Shown here: piece by piece, positions 1-7,680 of the stretch
Numbering within the stretch: the first letter of the stretch is position 1
Layout of the letters: every line of letters starts with the position of its first letter
Assembly: GCA_016870365.1 (NCBI GenBank)
Contig: VGBW01000001.1
Location: forward strand, 62,001 to 126,000
Direction of reading: 5' to 3'
Length of the DNA: 64,000 bases
Source: Actinomycetota bacterium
Lineage (GTDB): Bacteria > Actinomycetota > Actinomycetes > Nanopelagicales > Nanopelagicaceae
Notes under the pieces: generated by a model
Databases searched by the model: none
What the model saw: the letters and a program-made list of their open reading frames with translations, nothing else
What the model was told of the DNA's origin: nothing
Program-made: the position numbers and the translations under genes

Positions 1-151
1 ATTGACATTGATTTACCATCCTTCAATAAGAGATAGGACTGAGTCTCCCCGTTGGACTCCGCCCTCTAAATCCCCCCCTTGCTACAGGTGAGAGGTTAGC
101 GCATTTAGGCTAGCCTGCGTAAGTATCAATTTTGGGATTGGAAGTGGGCCT

Positions 152-1081
152 TTGCGCGAAGATGAAGTATTGATCAGGGTGCGCTCCATCTTGGATGATG
201 GCCGGGGCGATTCGGCTCTAATCGTAGGCAATGGAGATGATGGCGCTGTTCTTGGGCCAAGAAGTGATTTGACCGTCCTTGCAAGCGATATGGCCGTTGA
301 GGGAGTTCACTTCAGCTTCTCTTGGAGTAGCGCTGAACAAGTTGGTCGAAAAGTATCTGCCGCAAACTTTGCAGACATTTGCGCGATGGGTGCCTGGCCA
401 GAGTATCTCCTGGTGGCACTGGCATTTCCTGCAAGATTCGCCGATCAAGTAACCAAGTTGGCTCAAGGGATAAAGACCGAATGCCAAAGAGTTGGGGTTA
501 AAGTAATTGGCGGTGATCTGAATAAGGCAAACGAAGTCGTGATTTCCATGACTGCTATCGGAAGAGTCAAGAAGCCAATTCGTCGAAGTGGGGCAGCGAT
601 TGGAGATAAGCTATTTATCTCAAGCCTGCCAGGATTTTCAGCAGCTGGCCTGTCGCTCCTAAAGCGCTCGAGTAATAACCAAAGCGGTGCATCTCTACAA
701 GCTCGCTTGCTTCACCTAGCTCCTGATTTGGATTATGAGAAGTATCGCAAGAGCTACGAATTCTTATCATCGGCAATTGATACTAGCGATGGGCTAGTTA
801 TCGATGCCTCTCGCATTGCCAAGGCAAGTGGGATTGGGATAAACATCAGAGTCGATGCCTTACTTAATTGTTCAGAATTCAAAGAATTAGAAAGCGCTTC
901 CGAATCTAGAGAGTCTGCCCTTGAGCATGCTCTATATGGGGGAGAGGATCATCTACTCCTTGCCACCAGCTCAGCTAAGGAGTTTGGATTTATTGAAATA
1001 GGTGAGGTGATCAAAGGCGATGGGGTTTATCTAGATGGGAAAAGAGCAGATACCAGCCCGGGCTACCAACACATTTGGTAG
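152..1081 (+). CDS. thiL: Thiamine-monophosphate kinase ThiL
   Basis: This 309-aa protein should phosphorylate thiamine monophosphate with ATP to give thiamine diphosphate, the last cytosolic step of cofactor synthesis. The N-terminal GNGDDGAVL segment, the GGDLNKA motif and the DTSDGL motif (about residue 210) are those of the PurM/ThiL fold, and the length is normal for ThiL. The start is a TTG preceded by GGAAG at 140-144; no ATG lies nearby in frame. It is convergent with rpmB, with only 9 bp between the stops. In other actinobacteria thiL also sits next to rpmB and recG, which supports the call. The user of the product in this window is Dxs, a thiamine-diphosphate enzyme. Confidence 0.93.
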   Translation: MREDEVLIRVRSILDDGRGDSALIVGNGDDGAVLGPRSDLTVLASDMAVEGVHFSFSWSSAEQVGRKVSAANFADICAMGAWPEYLLVALAFPARFADQVTKLAQGIKTECQRVGVKVIGGDLNKANEVVISMTAIGRVKKPIRRSGAAIGDKLFISSLPGFSAAGLSLLKRSSNNQSGASLQARLLHLAPDLDYEKYRKSYEFLSSAIDTSDGLVIDASRIAKASGIGINIRVDALLNCSEFKELESASESRESALEHALYGGEDHLLLATSSAKEFGFIEIGEVIKGDGVYLDGKRADTSPGYQHIW

Positions 1082-1090
1082 CCAGCTCTG

Positions 1091-1276
1091 CTAGCGGAGA
1101 ACCTTTCCAGCCTTTAAGCAGGAGGTACAGACATACTGGCGCTTGGCATATCCATTAACTAGGGTGCGGACTTTCTGGATATTTGGATTCCAACGGCGGC
1201 GGGTACGGCGGTTTGAGTGAGAGACATTGTTACCAAAGCTAGGTCCCTTGCCACAGATATCGCATACAGCTGCCAC
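1091..1276 (-). CDS. rpmB: 50S ribosomal protein L28
   Basis: This 61-aa ribosomal protein begins with [11 protein letters not shown] and ends with a CTSC segment, so it carries the two CxxC pairs of the zinc-binding form of L28. I chose the GTG at 1276 over an upstream ATG at 1303 because the L28 family begins at this point and because an AAGGAG ribosome-binding site (1284-1289) sits 7 nt upstream. The gene is transcribed away from recG; the usual actinobacterial DAK2-domain gene between rpmB and recG is absent here. Confidence 0.95.
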   Translation of the reverse strand: MAAVCDICGKGPSFGNNVSHSNRRTRRRWNPNIQKVRTLVNGYAKRQYVCTSCLKAGKVLR

Positions 1277-1299
1277 GCTACTACTCCTTGGATTTGCCC

Positions 1300-1329
1300 A
1301 CACTAGGGCTTGGTTAGTTGCGGGCGCAA
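1300..1329 (-). promoter_or_regulatory. Predicted rpmB promoter
   Basis: On the minus strand TTGCGC (1324-1329) is followed after 18 nt by TAGTGT (1300-1305), a -35/-10 arrangement. Transcription would start near 1293 and give a short leader carrying the AAGGAG site of rpmB. This is a motif match only. Confidence 0.4.
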
Positions 1330-1445
1330 GATTAGTCGCAAAGGCGCCAGTTGCGCCAATCAGCCTTCAATTTAGGCGAGAAATTTCCCCACATGGATAG
1401 CAAAGTGAGCCTAAGTCTTATCACTCCCACCTGAGAGAATGAAGC

Positions 1446-3665
1446 ATGGCAAGCCTGGATTCATCACTGCTTTCAATACTTGGAGATAAGACGGCCCAAG
1501 TATTAGATGAAAACCTGGGGCTTAGAACCATCTCTGATCTTCTACGTCACTATCCCAGGCGCTATGTCATTCGCGGGGAGCTTACCGATATTCAGAGCCT
1601 GATTGAAGGCGAGGAGGTAACCATCTTTGCCAAGGTGGAAAGTAGCAAGGTGAAGAGGATTCCAGGAAGAAAAGGAGGGATTGTTGAAAGTGTAGTGACA
1701 GATGGTAGGGCTAGGTTAACGCTCACGTTCTTTAATCAAGCCTGGCGAGAGAAAGAGTTGCGACCTGGAAGACGGGGGCTCTTTGCTGGCAAAGTTGGCA
1801 TATTCAAAGGAAAGCGCCAGTTAGCTCACCCTGACTACTTACTAATTCCTGAAGGCGATGATCTAGACCAGGCGATTGGCGATTTTGCTGGAAAGTTTCT
1901 TCCAGTTTATCCAGCAACTGCAAGAATGCCCTCATGGAAAATCGCTAAGTGTGTGCGATTAGCACTCGATACTTTAGATGAGATTACCGAGTATCTACCT
2001 CAGAATCTCCTAGCTGAATTTGATTATCCGAAGATTTCGGAAGCATTTAGGCAGGTTCACCAACCAGTTAGCGCTGAAAGCGCAGAGCTTGCTAGGCAGC
2101 GCTTAACCTTTGACGAAGCACTATTAATGCAGTTGTTCCTAGTCTTAAGAAGATACGAAGTAAGAGCGGCAAAGACCACCTCACGCGCACCAAGAAAGGA
2201 TGGAGTATTAGCAGCTTTTGATAAGCGACTTCCCTTTGAGCTAACCGTAGGACAGAAAGAAGTCTGGCAAGAGATAGTCAGAGATCTCGCTAGTGATCAT
2301 CCGATGTATCGACTTTTGCAAGGAGATGTGGGATCGGGTAAAACGATTATCGCTCTGCGTGCCATGCTCTCTGTTGTTGACTCGGGGGGGCAGGCTGCCC
2401 TTCTTGCTCCAACTGAAGTATTAGCACAGCAACATTACCGAAATTTCCTATCGCTTCTAAAGGACTTGGCTGAAGGGGGAATGATAGGAGGGGACCAAAG
2501 TGGAATTCAGGTTCGTCTTCTAACAGGCTCAACTGCTCCAGCACTTCGCAAAGAAGCCCTTGCTGCAATCTCATCTGGGCAAGCTGGAATAACTATTGGG
2601 ACTCATGCGCTCTTAAGCGAGCGCGTTAATTTTAAAGATCTTGGTCTTATTGTTATTGATGAGCAACATCGATTTGGAGTTGAGCAGCGGGATGCGCTTA
2701 GAGATAAAGCTAGAGAGCCGGCGCATGTATTGGTTATGACTGCAACGCCGATACCAAGAACAGTGGCGATGACCATCTTTGGAGATTTAGATGTCTCAAC
2801 TCTTAAAGATTTACCCCGAGGCAGATCCCCGATTACCACCCATGTTGTCTCGCAATCTAGTAGACCAGAGCATTTAACCCGGGCTTGGCAGAGAGCTTGC
2901 GAGGAAGTTAGTAATTCAAATCAGGTCTATATCGTGGCTCCTAGAATTTCAGCAGATGATGAATCAGATTTTCAAAGATTTGGACTTACTCCTGATGAAT
3001 TAATACTTGCAAAGAGTTTGATTGACGAAGAAGAAGGATCATCTCTCAAGATGGCTGTGGGCTCGGTGGAGGAGCTCTATCCCATGCTTACTGGCACTGT
3101 GATGAAGAATCTGAGAGTTGGGAAGCTTCACGGTCGCCTATCTTCAGAGGAGAAAGAGGCGGTTATGCGAGCCTTTGTCCTTCATGAATTAGATGTCCTG
3201 GTTAGTACCACGGTGATTGAAGTTGGCGTGGATGTTGCCAACGCCACGATGATGATCATTATGAACGCCGAGAGATTTGGAGTTTCACAACTTCACCAAC
3301 TTCGTGGCCGTATTGGCCGCGGCGTCTCACCTGGGCTCTGCCTATTTGTTACCGGAGCCAGCGAGGAGTCAACTGCGATGGCAAGGCTACGAGCAGTAGC
3401 TGAAACCACTGATGGGTTTGCACTTAGCCGTCTTGACTTGCAAGAACGTAGCGAGGGTGATGTCTTGGGAAGTGCGCAATCTGGAGCAAGATCTCACTTG
3501 AGGCTACTTCGAGTCATTAGAGATGAAGAGTTAATTGCTCAAGCGCGTTTGGTGGCGGAGAATCTGCTAAGCCAGGATCCAACTCTTTCGGCAAACCCAG
3601 AACTTGCTAAAGCGGTGGAGAAGCTAAGACAAGAAGAACGAGCCGCCTATTTGGAGAAACGGTAA
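1446..3665 (+). CDS. recG: ATP-dependent DNA helicase RecG
   Basis: RecG regresses stalled replication forks and branch-migrates Holliday junctions. The 739-aa protein has an N-terminal OB-fold wedge region (roughly residues 50-150), a Walker A motif GDVGSGKT near residue 295, a DEQH box near 405, the MTATPIPRT motif and a C-terminal helicase domain with the LRGRIGRG arginine-finger motif. Length is near the family norm of about 700-740. The ATG follows a GAGA-type weak ribosome-binding site. The stop codon is directly followed by the rsmD ATG, so the two genes form an operon that continues into coaD. Confidence 0.97.
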   Translation: MASLDSSLLSILGDKTAQVLDENLGLRTISDLLRHYPRRYVIRGELTDIQSLIEGEEVTIFAKVESSKVKRIPGRKGGIVESVVTDGRARLTLTFFNQAWREKELRPGRRGLFAGKVGIFKGKRQLAHPDYLLIPEGDDLDQAIGDFAGKFLPVYPATARMPSWKIAKCVRLALDTLDEITEYLPQNLLAEFDYPKISEAFRQVHQPVSAESAELARQRLTFDEALLMQLFLVLRRYEVRAAKTTSRAPRKDGVLAAFDKRLPFELTVGQKEVWQEIVRDLASDHPMYRLLQGDVGSGKTIIALRAMLSVVDSGGQAALLAPTEVLAQQHYRNFLSLLKDLAEGGMIGGDQSGIQVRLLTGSTAPALRKEALAAISSGQAGITIGTHALLSERVNFKDLGLIVIDEQHRFGVEQRDALRDKAREPAHVLVMTATPIPRTVAMTIFGDLDVSTLKDLPRGRSPITTHVVSQSSRPEHLTRAWQRACEEVSNSNQVYIVAPRISADDESDFQRFGLTPDELILAKSLIDEEEGSSLKMAVGSVEELYPMLTGTVMKNLRVGKLHGRLSSEEKEAVMRAFVLHELDVLVSTTVIEVGVDVANATMMIIMNAERFGVSQLHQLRGRIGRGVSPGLCLFVTGASEESTAMARLRAVAETTDGFALSRLDLQERSEGDVLGSAQSGARSHLRLLRVIRDEELIAQARLVAENLLSQDPTLSANPELAKAVEKLRQEERAAYLEKR

Positions 3666-4235
3666 ATGAGAATCATTGCTGGCCTTGCCAAGGGACGAAA
3701 TATGAATTCACCCATCGGTCAAGTTCATCCCACCTCTGATCGCGCCAGAGAAGCTCTCTTCTCAACTCTAGAGTCTGAGTTTGGATCCTTAAGTGAAGCA
3801 AGATTTCTTGATCTCTACTGTGGCTCGGGAGCTGTTTCTTGCGAAGCGCTCTCACGCGGTGCTGGGATGGTAGTTGCTGTAGACAATGATGAGAAGGCAA
3901 CTAGTGTTACTCGAAGCAATTTTGAAATACTTGAAAAAGTCCCCGGCCTCGGTTCTGCCTCTGCGATAACAATGTCTGCAGGAAAATATCTGGACAAGGG
4001 AGCTGACATTTCGTTTGATATCGTCTTTATTGATCCACCATATGACTTGCCAAATAGCGATGTAGAGAAAATATTGCTTTTACTTACTAGTAATGGATTT
4101 CTTAAGAAGTCATCGATCATTGCAGTTGAGCGTGATTCAAAATCCAAACCCTTCTCTTGGCCCCGAGGTTTAGCTGAGTTGAAGGTGCGAAAGTATGGCG
4201 CGGCCAGCATCTACTACGGTGAACCAAGGCAATAG
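3666..4235 (+). CDS. rsmD: 16S rRNA (guanine(966)-N(2))-methyltransferase RsmD
   Basis: This 189-aa SAM-dependent methyltransferase should modify G966 of 16S rRNA in the 30S subunit. It opens with MRIIAGLAKGR, typical of RsmD, then the SAM-binding FLDLYCGSGAVS motif, and carries the catalytic DPPY motif near residue 123. The ATG abuts the recG stop with no spacer, implying translational coupling. The recG-rsmD-coaD order is conserved in many bacteria. Confidence 0.95.
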   Translation: MRIIAGLAKGRNMNSPIGQVHPTSDRAREALFSTLESEFGSLSEARFLDLYCGSGAVSCEALSRGAGMVVAVDNDEKATSVTRSNFEILEKVPGLGSASAITMSAGKYLDKGADISFDIVFIDPPYDLPNSDVEKILLLLTSNGFLKKSSIIAVERDSKSKPFSWPRGLAELKVRKYGAASIYYGEPRQ

Positions 4236-4266
4236 CGAATTTTGCAATTCGTGTTAGCGTTGCCCC

Positions 4267-4773
4267 GTGAAGAAAGCAATATGCCCAGGCTCCTTTGACC
4301 CGATAACTAATGGGCACCTTGATGTTATTGAGCGGGCTAGCCACCTTTTTGACAAAGTAGTTGTTGCAGTTCTAGTAAATAGTTCCAAGGGTAGTTTATT
4401 TACGGTAGATGAGCGGATTGCCTTAGCAAAGGACTGCGTAAAGCACTTATCAAATGTAAAGGTCGATAGCTGGAGCGGATTGTTAGTTGATTACTGTCGA
4501 GAGAACGACATCGATGCCATAGTTAAGGGGCTACGAGCGGTCAGTGATTTTGACTACGAGCTTCAGATGGCTCAGATAAATCTGCAATTGAAAGGGGTAG
4601 ACACCCTACTTATGGCAGCCAAACCAGCCTACTCTTTTCTGTCGTCATCTCTGGTCAGAGAGATTGCTCGCTACGGTGGGGATGTTTCAAGCCTGGTTCC
4701 AGCTGGGGTATTAATAGAGTTAGTTAAGAAAGCTAAGGATTCTTCTTCGGCGGGTTCGCAATTAGGAAGGTGA
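4267..4773 (+). CDS. coaD: Phosphopantetheine adenylyltransferase CoaD
   Basis: CoaD transfers AMP from ATP to 4'-phosphopantetheine, the penultimate step in coenzyme A synthesis. The 168-aa protein begins with CPGSFDPITNGH, containing the nucleotidyltransferase TxGH motif at residues 14-17, and has SSSLVREIA in the C-terminal half, the ISSTxVR-like ATP-binding motif. The GTG at 4267 is chosen because the conserved N-terminus starts there. It lies 31 bp after rsmD in the same direction. Several CoA-dependent enzymes (FadA, FadD15-like, FadJ) are encoded further along. Confidence 0.96.
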   Translation: MKKAICPGSFDPITNGHLDVIERASHLFDKVVVAVLVNSSKGSLFTVDERIALAKDCVKHLSNVKVDSWSGLLVDYCRENDIDAIVKGLRAVSDFDYELQMAQINLQLKGVDTLLMAAKPAYSFLSSSLVREIARYGGDVSSLVPAGVLIELVKKAKDSSSAGSQLGR

Positions 4774-4777
4774 TAAA

Positions 4778-5254
4778 GTGGAAGCAATTGAGAAACTCCA
4801 ATCTGCCATAACTCTGGTCAATGAAGCCCGCTCAGTTCCATTATCTGCCTCTTGCGTGATGAATCGAGGTGAGATGTTGGAACTTCTCGAGGAGATTAGT
4901 CAAGCTCTGCCAAAAGATCTCTCAAATGCCCAGAGGCTATTGGGAAGTAGGGAGACAATTATTGAAGAGGGTAGACAGAGCGCCGAGCAGTTGATTGCCC
5001 ATGCCAGAGAGGAAGTTGCTCGAATGGTTGAGCAGACTGCGATTGTGGCAGCTGCTAGGGAGGAATCTGCAAGAATAATTGATGAAGCCCACTCCAAAGT
5101 TGAGAAGGAACGCGAAGAAGTTGATGCTTACATTGATTCGCGCCTTGCTACCCTTGAAGTGATCCTAAATAAGACCTTAGAGGCAGTTAATCGCGGCCGT
5201 GAAAGACTGGCTGGCGCTAGCGATGAAGATGTGCTCTCCCGATTAGCGGAGTAG
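4778..5254 (+). CDS. DivIVA-like septation protein (SepIVA family)
   Basis: This 158-aa, charged, almost entirely alpha-helical protein has long heptad-like stretches between about residues 55 and 145 and no enzyme motif. Its position immediately before DUF177, rnc, mutM, smc and ftsY matches Mycobacterium Rv2927c (SepIVA), a coiled-coil DivIVA-like protein needed for septation. The GTG start is preceded by AGGAAGG (4764-4770), and the gene starts 4 bp after the coaD stop. An F0 ATP-synthase subunit B-like coiled coil would look similar, but the context disfavours it. The family is inferred mainly from synteny. Confidence 0.75.
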   Translation: MEAIEKLQSAITLVNEARSVPLSASCVMNRGEMLELLEEISQALPKDLSNAQRLLGSRETIIEEGRQSAEQLIAHAREEVARMVEQTAIVAAAREESARIIDEAHSKVEKEREEVDAYIDSRLATLEVILNKTLEAVNRGRERLAGASDEDVLSRLAE

Positions 5255-5261
5255 CACTTCT

Positions 5262-5798
5262 GTGAATTCCAATGCTGAGTCACCCTTTAAGGTCAATCTC
5301 CATGAACTTCCTAGGCGAGCTGGAGAATTTCGCCAATATCGCCTGGAGTTTCTGGCCCCACAAGCAATTGGGGTTGCCCTGCTTGAGATTCCAAAGTCAG
5401 AGCCGCTAGGAATCTCCTTTAAGGCAGAGTCTGTTGATGGCGGGGTTCTGCTCACCGGTGAAGTCATCTCTCATGCCAGGGGAGAATGTGGCAGATGTTT
5501 AGATCCGATTGACTTCGATATCTATCAGAAATTTCGAGAACTATTTCTTTACACCTCACGAGCTGGCGAGGTAGAAGATGATGCAGATGAGATCTTTAGC
5601 CTAGATGGTGATATTGCAGACCTTGAAGTCCCTATCCGTGATGCTGTGATACTTGCCATGCCCATTAATCCACTCTGCCAGAGCGAATGTTTAGGCCTTT
5701 GCCCAGTCTGCGGCCTTAAGTGGCGCGAGCTTGAAAAGGATCACAGCCATCAGGCCAGCGATCCTAGGTGGATTGGATTGGCTGATTGGAAGCCTTGA
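5262..5798 (+). CDS. YceD/DUF177 family protein
   Basis: A 178-aa member of the DUF177 (YceD) family, widely found just upstream of rpmF and linked in other bacteria to 23S rRNA accumulation. Visible features are the ARGECGRCLDPI cysteine pair near residue 73 and the second cysteine cluster CQSECLGLCPVCG near 147, probably metal-binding. A GTG start lies 7 bp after the preceding stop. The rpmF and rnc neighbours fit a ribosome or RNA-related role. Molecular function is not established. Confidence 0.88.
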   Translation: MNSNAESPFKVNLHELPRRAGEFRQYRLEFLAPQAIGVALLEIPKSEPLGISFKAESVDGGVLLTGEVISHARGECGRCLDPIDFDIYQKFRELFLYTSRAGEVEDDADEIFSLDGDIADLEVPIRDAVILAMPINPLCQSECLGLCPVCGLKWRELEKDHSHQASDPRWIGLADWKP

Positions 5799-5810
5799 TC
5801 AGGGGTGGTT

Positions 5811-5839
5811 TTGCAAAGATATCGACCCTGAGCAATACT
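5811..5839 (+). promoter_or_regulatory. Predicted rpmF promoter
   Basis: TTGCAA (5811-5816) and AATACT (5834-5839) are separated by 17 nt in the gap before rpmF, resembling a -35/-10 pair. It would place an independent start for rpmF-rnc-mutM downstream of DUF177. Motif evidence only. Confidence 0.35.
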
Positions 5840-5885
5840 TGGCCCTTAATATCTTGAAGACGTATTCTTCAAAAGGAGAATGACC

Positions 5886-6059
5886 GTGCCATTACCCAAG
5901 CGAAAGATGTCGCGCTCGCGCACGCGTTCTCGTCGCAGCCAGTGGAGAGCAACTCCTGCCGCTACTTCGACTTGCCCACAGTGCAAGCAACCTAAGTTGC
6001 AACATACCGCTTGCTTAACCTGCGGCACATATAACCGTCGTCAAGTTCTAGAGGTTTGA
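5886..6059 (+). CDS. rpmF: 50S ribosomal protein L32
   Basis: This 57-aa ribosomal protein starts at a GTG with a strong AAAAGGAG site at 5871-5878. The N-terminal MPLPKRKMSRSRTRSRRSQW is the basic L32 tail, followed by the zinc-binding pairs CPQC and CLTC, so this is the four-cysteine form of L32. It lies between DUF177 and rnc, its usual place. It is short and GTG-started, so automated gene finding could miss it. Confidence 0.95.
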   Translation: MPLPKRKMSRSRTRSRRSQWRATPAATSTCPQCKQPKLQHTACLTCGTYNRRQVLEV

Positions 6060-6060
6060 T

Positions 6061-6735
6061 CTGAATCTGACTCTGACCGAAAAGCTCGGAGTTTCGGTAA
6101 GTCCAGAGTTACTTGAACTTGCTTTAACTCACCGCTCCTTTGCTTATGAATTGGGCGGTCTTCCAACAAATGAGCGTTTGGAATTCCTAGGCGACAGCGT
6201 CTTAGGTCTAGTCATTACCCAAGCTCTCTATGAGCGCTTTCCCGGTCTTGATGAATCTCGTCTCTCACCGCTTCGCTCAGGGATAGTAAATATGCGCGCG
6301 CTTGCACGTATTGCCAGAGAGTTAGGACTTGGCCCTGCGCTCAAAATTGGCAAGGGCGAAGAGGTAACCGGCGGAAGAGATAAGAATTCAATATTGGCAG
6401 ATGCCTTCGAAGCCTTAGTCGGCGCAATCTATTTAGATCACGGCTTTGAAGTCAGCTCCCAGATAGTAATGAATCTGATGAAAAGTACCATTGACGAAGC
6501 GGCCACAAGGGGAGCAGGTCTTGATGGCAAGACGGCGCTTCAAGAAATTGTTGCAGCCTCCGGATGGGCTCCACCAGAGTATAAGGTGAGTGAATCAGGC
6601 CCTGATCACGATAAAGACTTTGTCGCCTATGCAATTGTCAATGGAGCTCAATATCCAGAAGGTCACGGCAAATCAAAGCGCGAAGCAGAACAGGTTGCAG
6701 CTCGAATCGCATTCGAAGCGCTCTCAAAAGATTGA
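6061..6735 (+). CDS. rnc: Ribonuclease III
   Basis: RNase III cleaves double-stranded RNA, including rRNA precursors. The catalytic signature NERLEFLGDSVLG, the downstream DAFEALVGAIYLD segment and a C-terminal dsRNA-binding domain (KTALQEIV to the KREAEQVAA helix) are intact. The conserved ALTHRSFA helix is encoded upstream of the first canonical start (TTG 6151). Between the last in-frame stop (6049) and that helix there is no ATG, GTG or TTG, only CTG codons at 6061, 6067 and 6073. I place the start at CTG 6061, giving 224 aa, because GAGG (6051-6054) lies 6 nt upstream and it directly follows the rpmF stop. The start codon assignment is inference; the gene identity is secure. Confidence 0.9.
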   Translation: MNLTLTEKLGVSVSPELLELALTHRSFAYELGGLPTNERLEFLGDSVLGLVITQALYERFPGLDESRLSPLRSGIVNMRALARIARELGLGPALKIGKGEEVTGGRDKNSILADAFEALVGAIYLDHGFEVSSQIVMNLMKSTIDEAATRGAGLDGKTALQEIVAASGWAPPEYKVSESGPDHDKDFVAYAIVNGAQYPEGHGKSKREAEQVAARIAFEALSKD

Positions 6736-6738
6736 TTT

Positions 6739-7641
6739 ATGCCTGAGTTGCCCGAGGTTGAAACGGTGCGCCGAGGTCTAGAACCTTGGATTGTTGGGAA
6801 GAAAATAAGGGAAATTGATGTGGTGCACAAGGGAGGTAATCGATCCTCCACGTATGCTCCGTTTGGCGCTATCCAGGGAGCAGAAGTTTTGGGCGTTGCC
6901 AGGCGTGGAAAATTCCTCTGGTTTCAACTAGATCGAGATCTTGCCCTCATGGCTCATCTAGGGATGAGCGGCCAGTTCTTGATCCAAGACAAGCACAGGG
7001 CCTATGAGAAACACTTACGCGTTCGTATCGATTGCGGAGACCGAAAGCGAGAAATCCGTTTTATTGATCAGCGGACTTTTGGCTGGATTGCCATCGACAA
7101 GCTCGTACCCGAAGGTTCGGACACAATTCCTCAATCTTTTGCTCGCATCGCTCCTGATGTATTTGACAAGAAATTCGATCGCCAAGGAGTCATTAATAGG
7201 ATAAGCAGGAAGAACAGCGCGATCAAGCGAGTGCTACTCGACCAAAGCGTTGTTAGCGGAGTTGGCAACATCTATGCTGATGAGGCCTTGTGGCGTGCCA
7301 AGATTCATCCTGAGCGCATAGCAAAGGAACTATCAGTGCCAGAGATTTCAGAGCTTCTTAAGGCCACCATATCTGTCATGGAAGAAGCCTTGGAACAAGG
7401 CGGAACGAGTTTTGATGAGCTCTATATCAATGTCAATGGCGAGAGTGGATACTTTGAAGTAGAACTTGAGGCATATGGCCAGGAAGATGAGCCCTGTACC
7501 AGATGTGGCAGACAAATTCGCCGGATCACTCTCGGCAACCGATCATCGCATTTTTGTCCGCAATGCCAAAGGAAATCTCCCGCTAAAGAAACGGGGGAAA
7601 AGAGCGCGCCAAGGAAGAAAGTCAGCTCCAAGCGGGGGTAG
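6739..7641 (+). CDS. mutM: Formamidopyrimidine-DNA glycosylase MutM
   Basis: MutM (Fpg) removes 8-oxoguanine and other oxidised purines and then cuts the abasic site. The 300-aa protein begins MPELPEVET, where Pro2 and Glu3 are the catalytic residues after Met removal; a lysine in the RRGKFLWF segment matches the conserved active-site Lys. The helix-two-turn-helix SVVSGVGNIYADE and a C-terminal zinc finger (CTRCGR and CPQCQR) are complete. A basic tail of about 25 residues follows the zinc finger. It starts 3 bp after rnc and forms one operon with it. Confidence 0.96.
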   Translation: MPELPEVETVRRGLEPWIVGKKIREIDVVHKGGNRSSTYAPFGAIQGAEVLGVARRGKFLWFQLDRDLALMAHLGMSGQFLIQDKHRAYEKHLRVRIDCGDRKREIRFIDQRTFGWIAIDKLVPEGSDTIPQSFARIAPDVFDKKFDRQGVINRISRKNSAIKRVLLDQSVVSGVGNIYADEALWRAKIHPERIAKELSVPEISELLKATISVMEEALEQGGTSFDELYINVNGESGYFEVELEAYGQEDEPCTRCGRQIRRITLGNRSSHFCPQCQRKSPAKETGEKSAPRKKVSSKRG

Positions 7642-7668
7642 AAACCAAGCGTGCCTGCGCTCACCCGA

Positions 7669-7680
7669 TAGGTTCTACCT
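7669..7680 (+). promoter_or_regulatory. Leaderless -10 element of smc
   Basis: TAGGTT (7669-7674) ends exactly 6 nt before the GTG of smc. Transcription is predicted to start at or next to the start codon, giving a leaderless mRNA. Confidence 0.6.

Noticed and set aside
1-36. Open frame ending in TAG at 34-36, possibly the 3' end of an upstream gene, followed by GAGTC/GACTC pairing at 41-59
   Set aside because: Only 11 codons are visible, too few to identify, and the hairpin is short and lacks a T run, so neither a gene end nor a terminator is supported.
2347-2839. Long antisense open frames within recG, and many similar ones elsewhere (e.g. within smc, acnA and the permease gene)
   Set aside because: They are opposite-strand shadows of strongly conserved genes, without start signals or protein-like composition.
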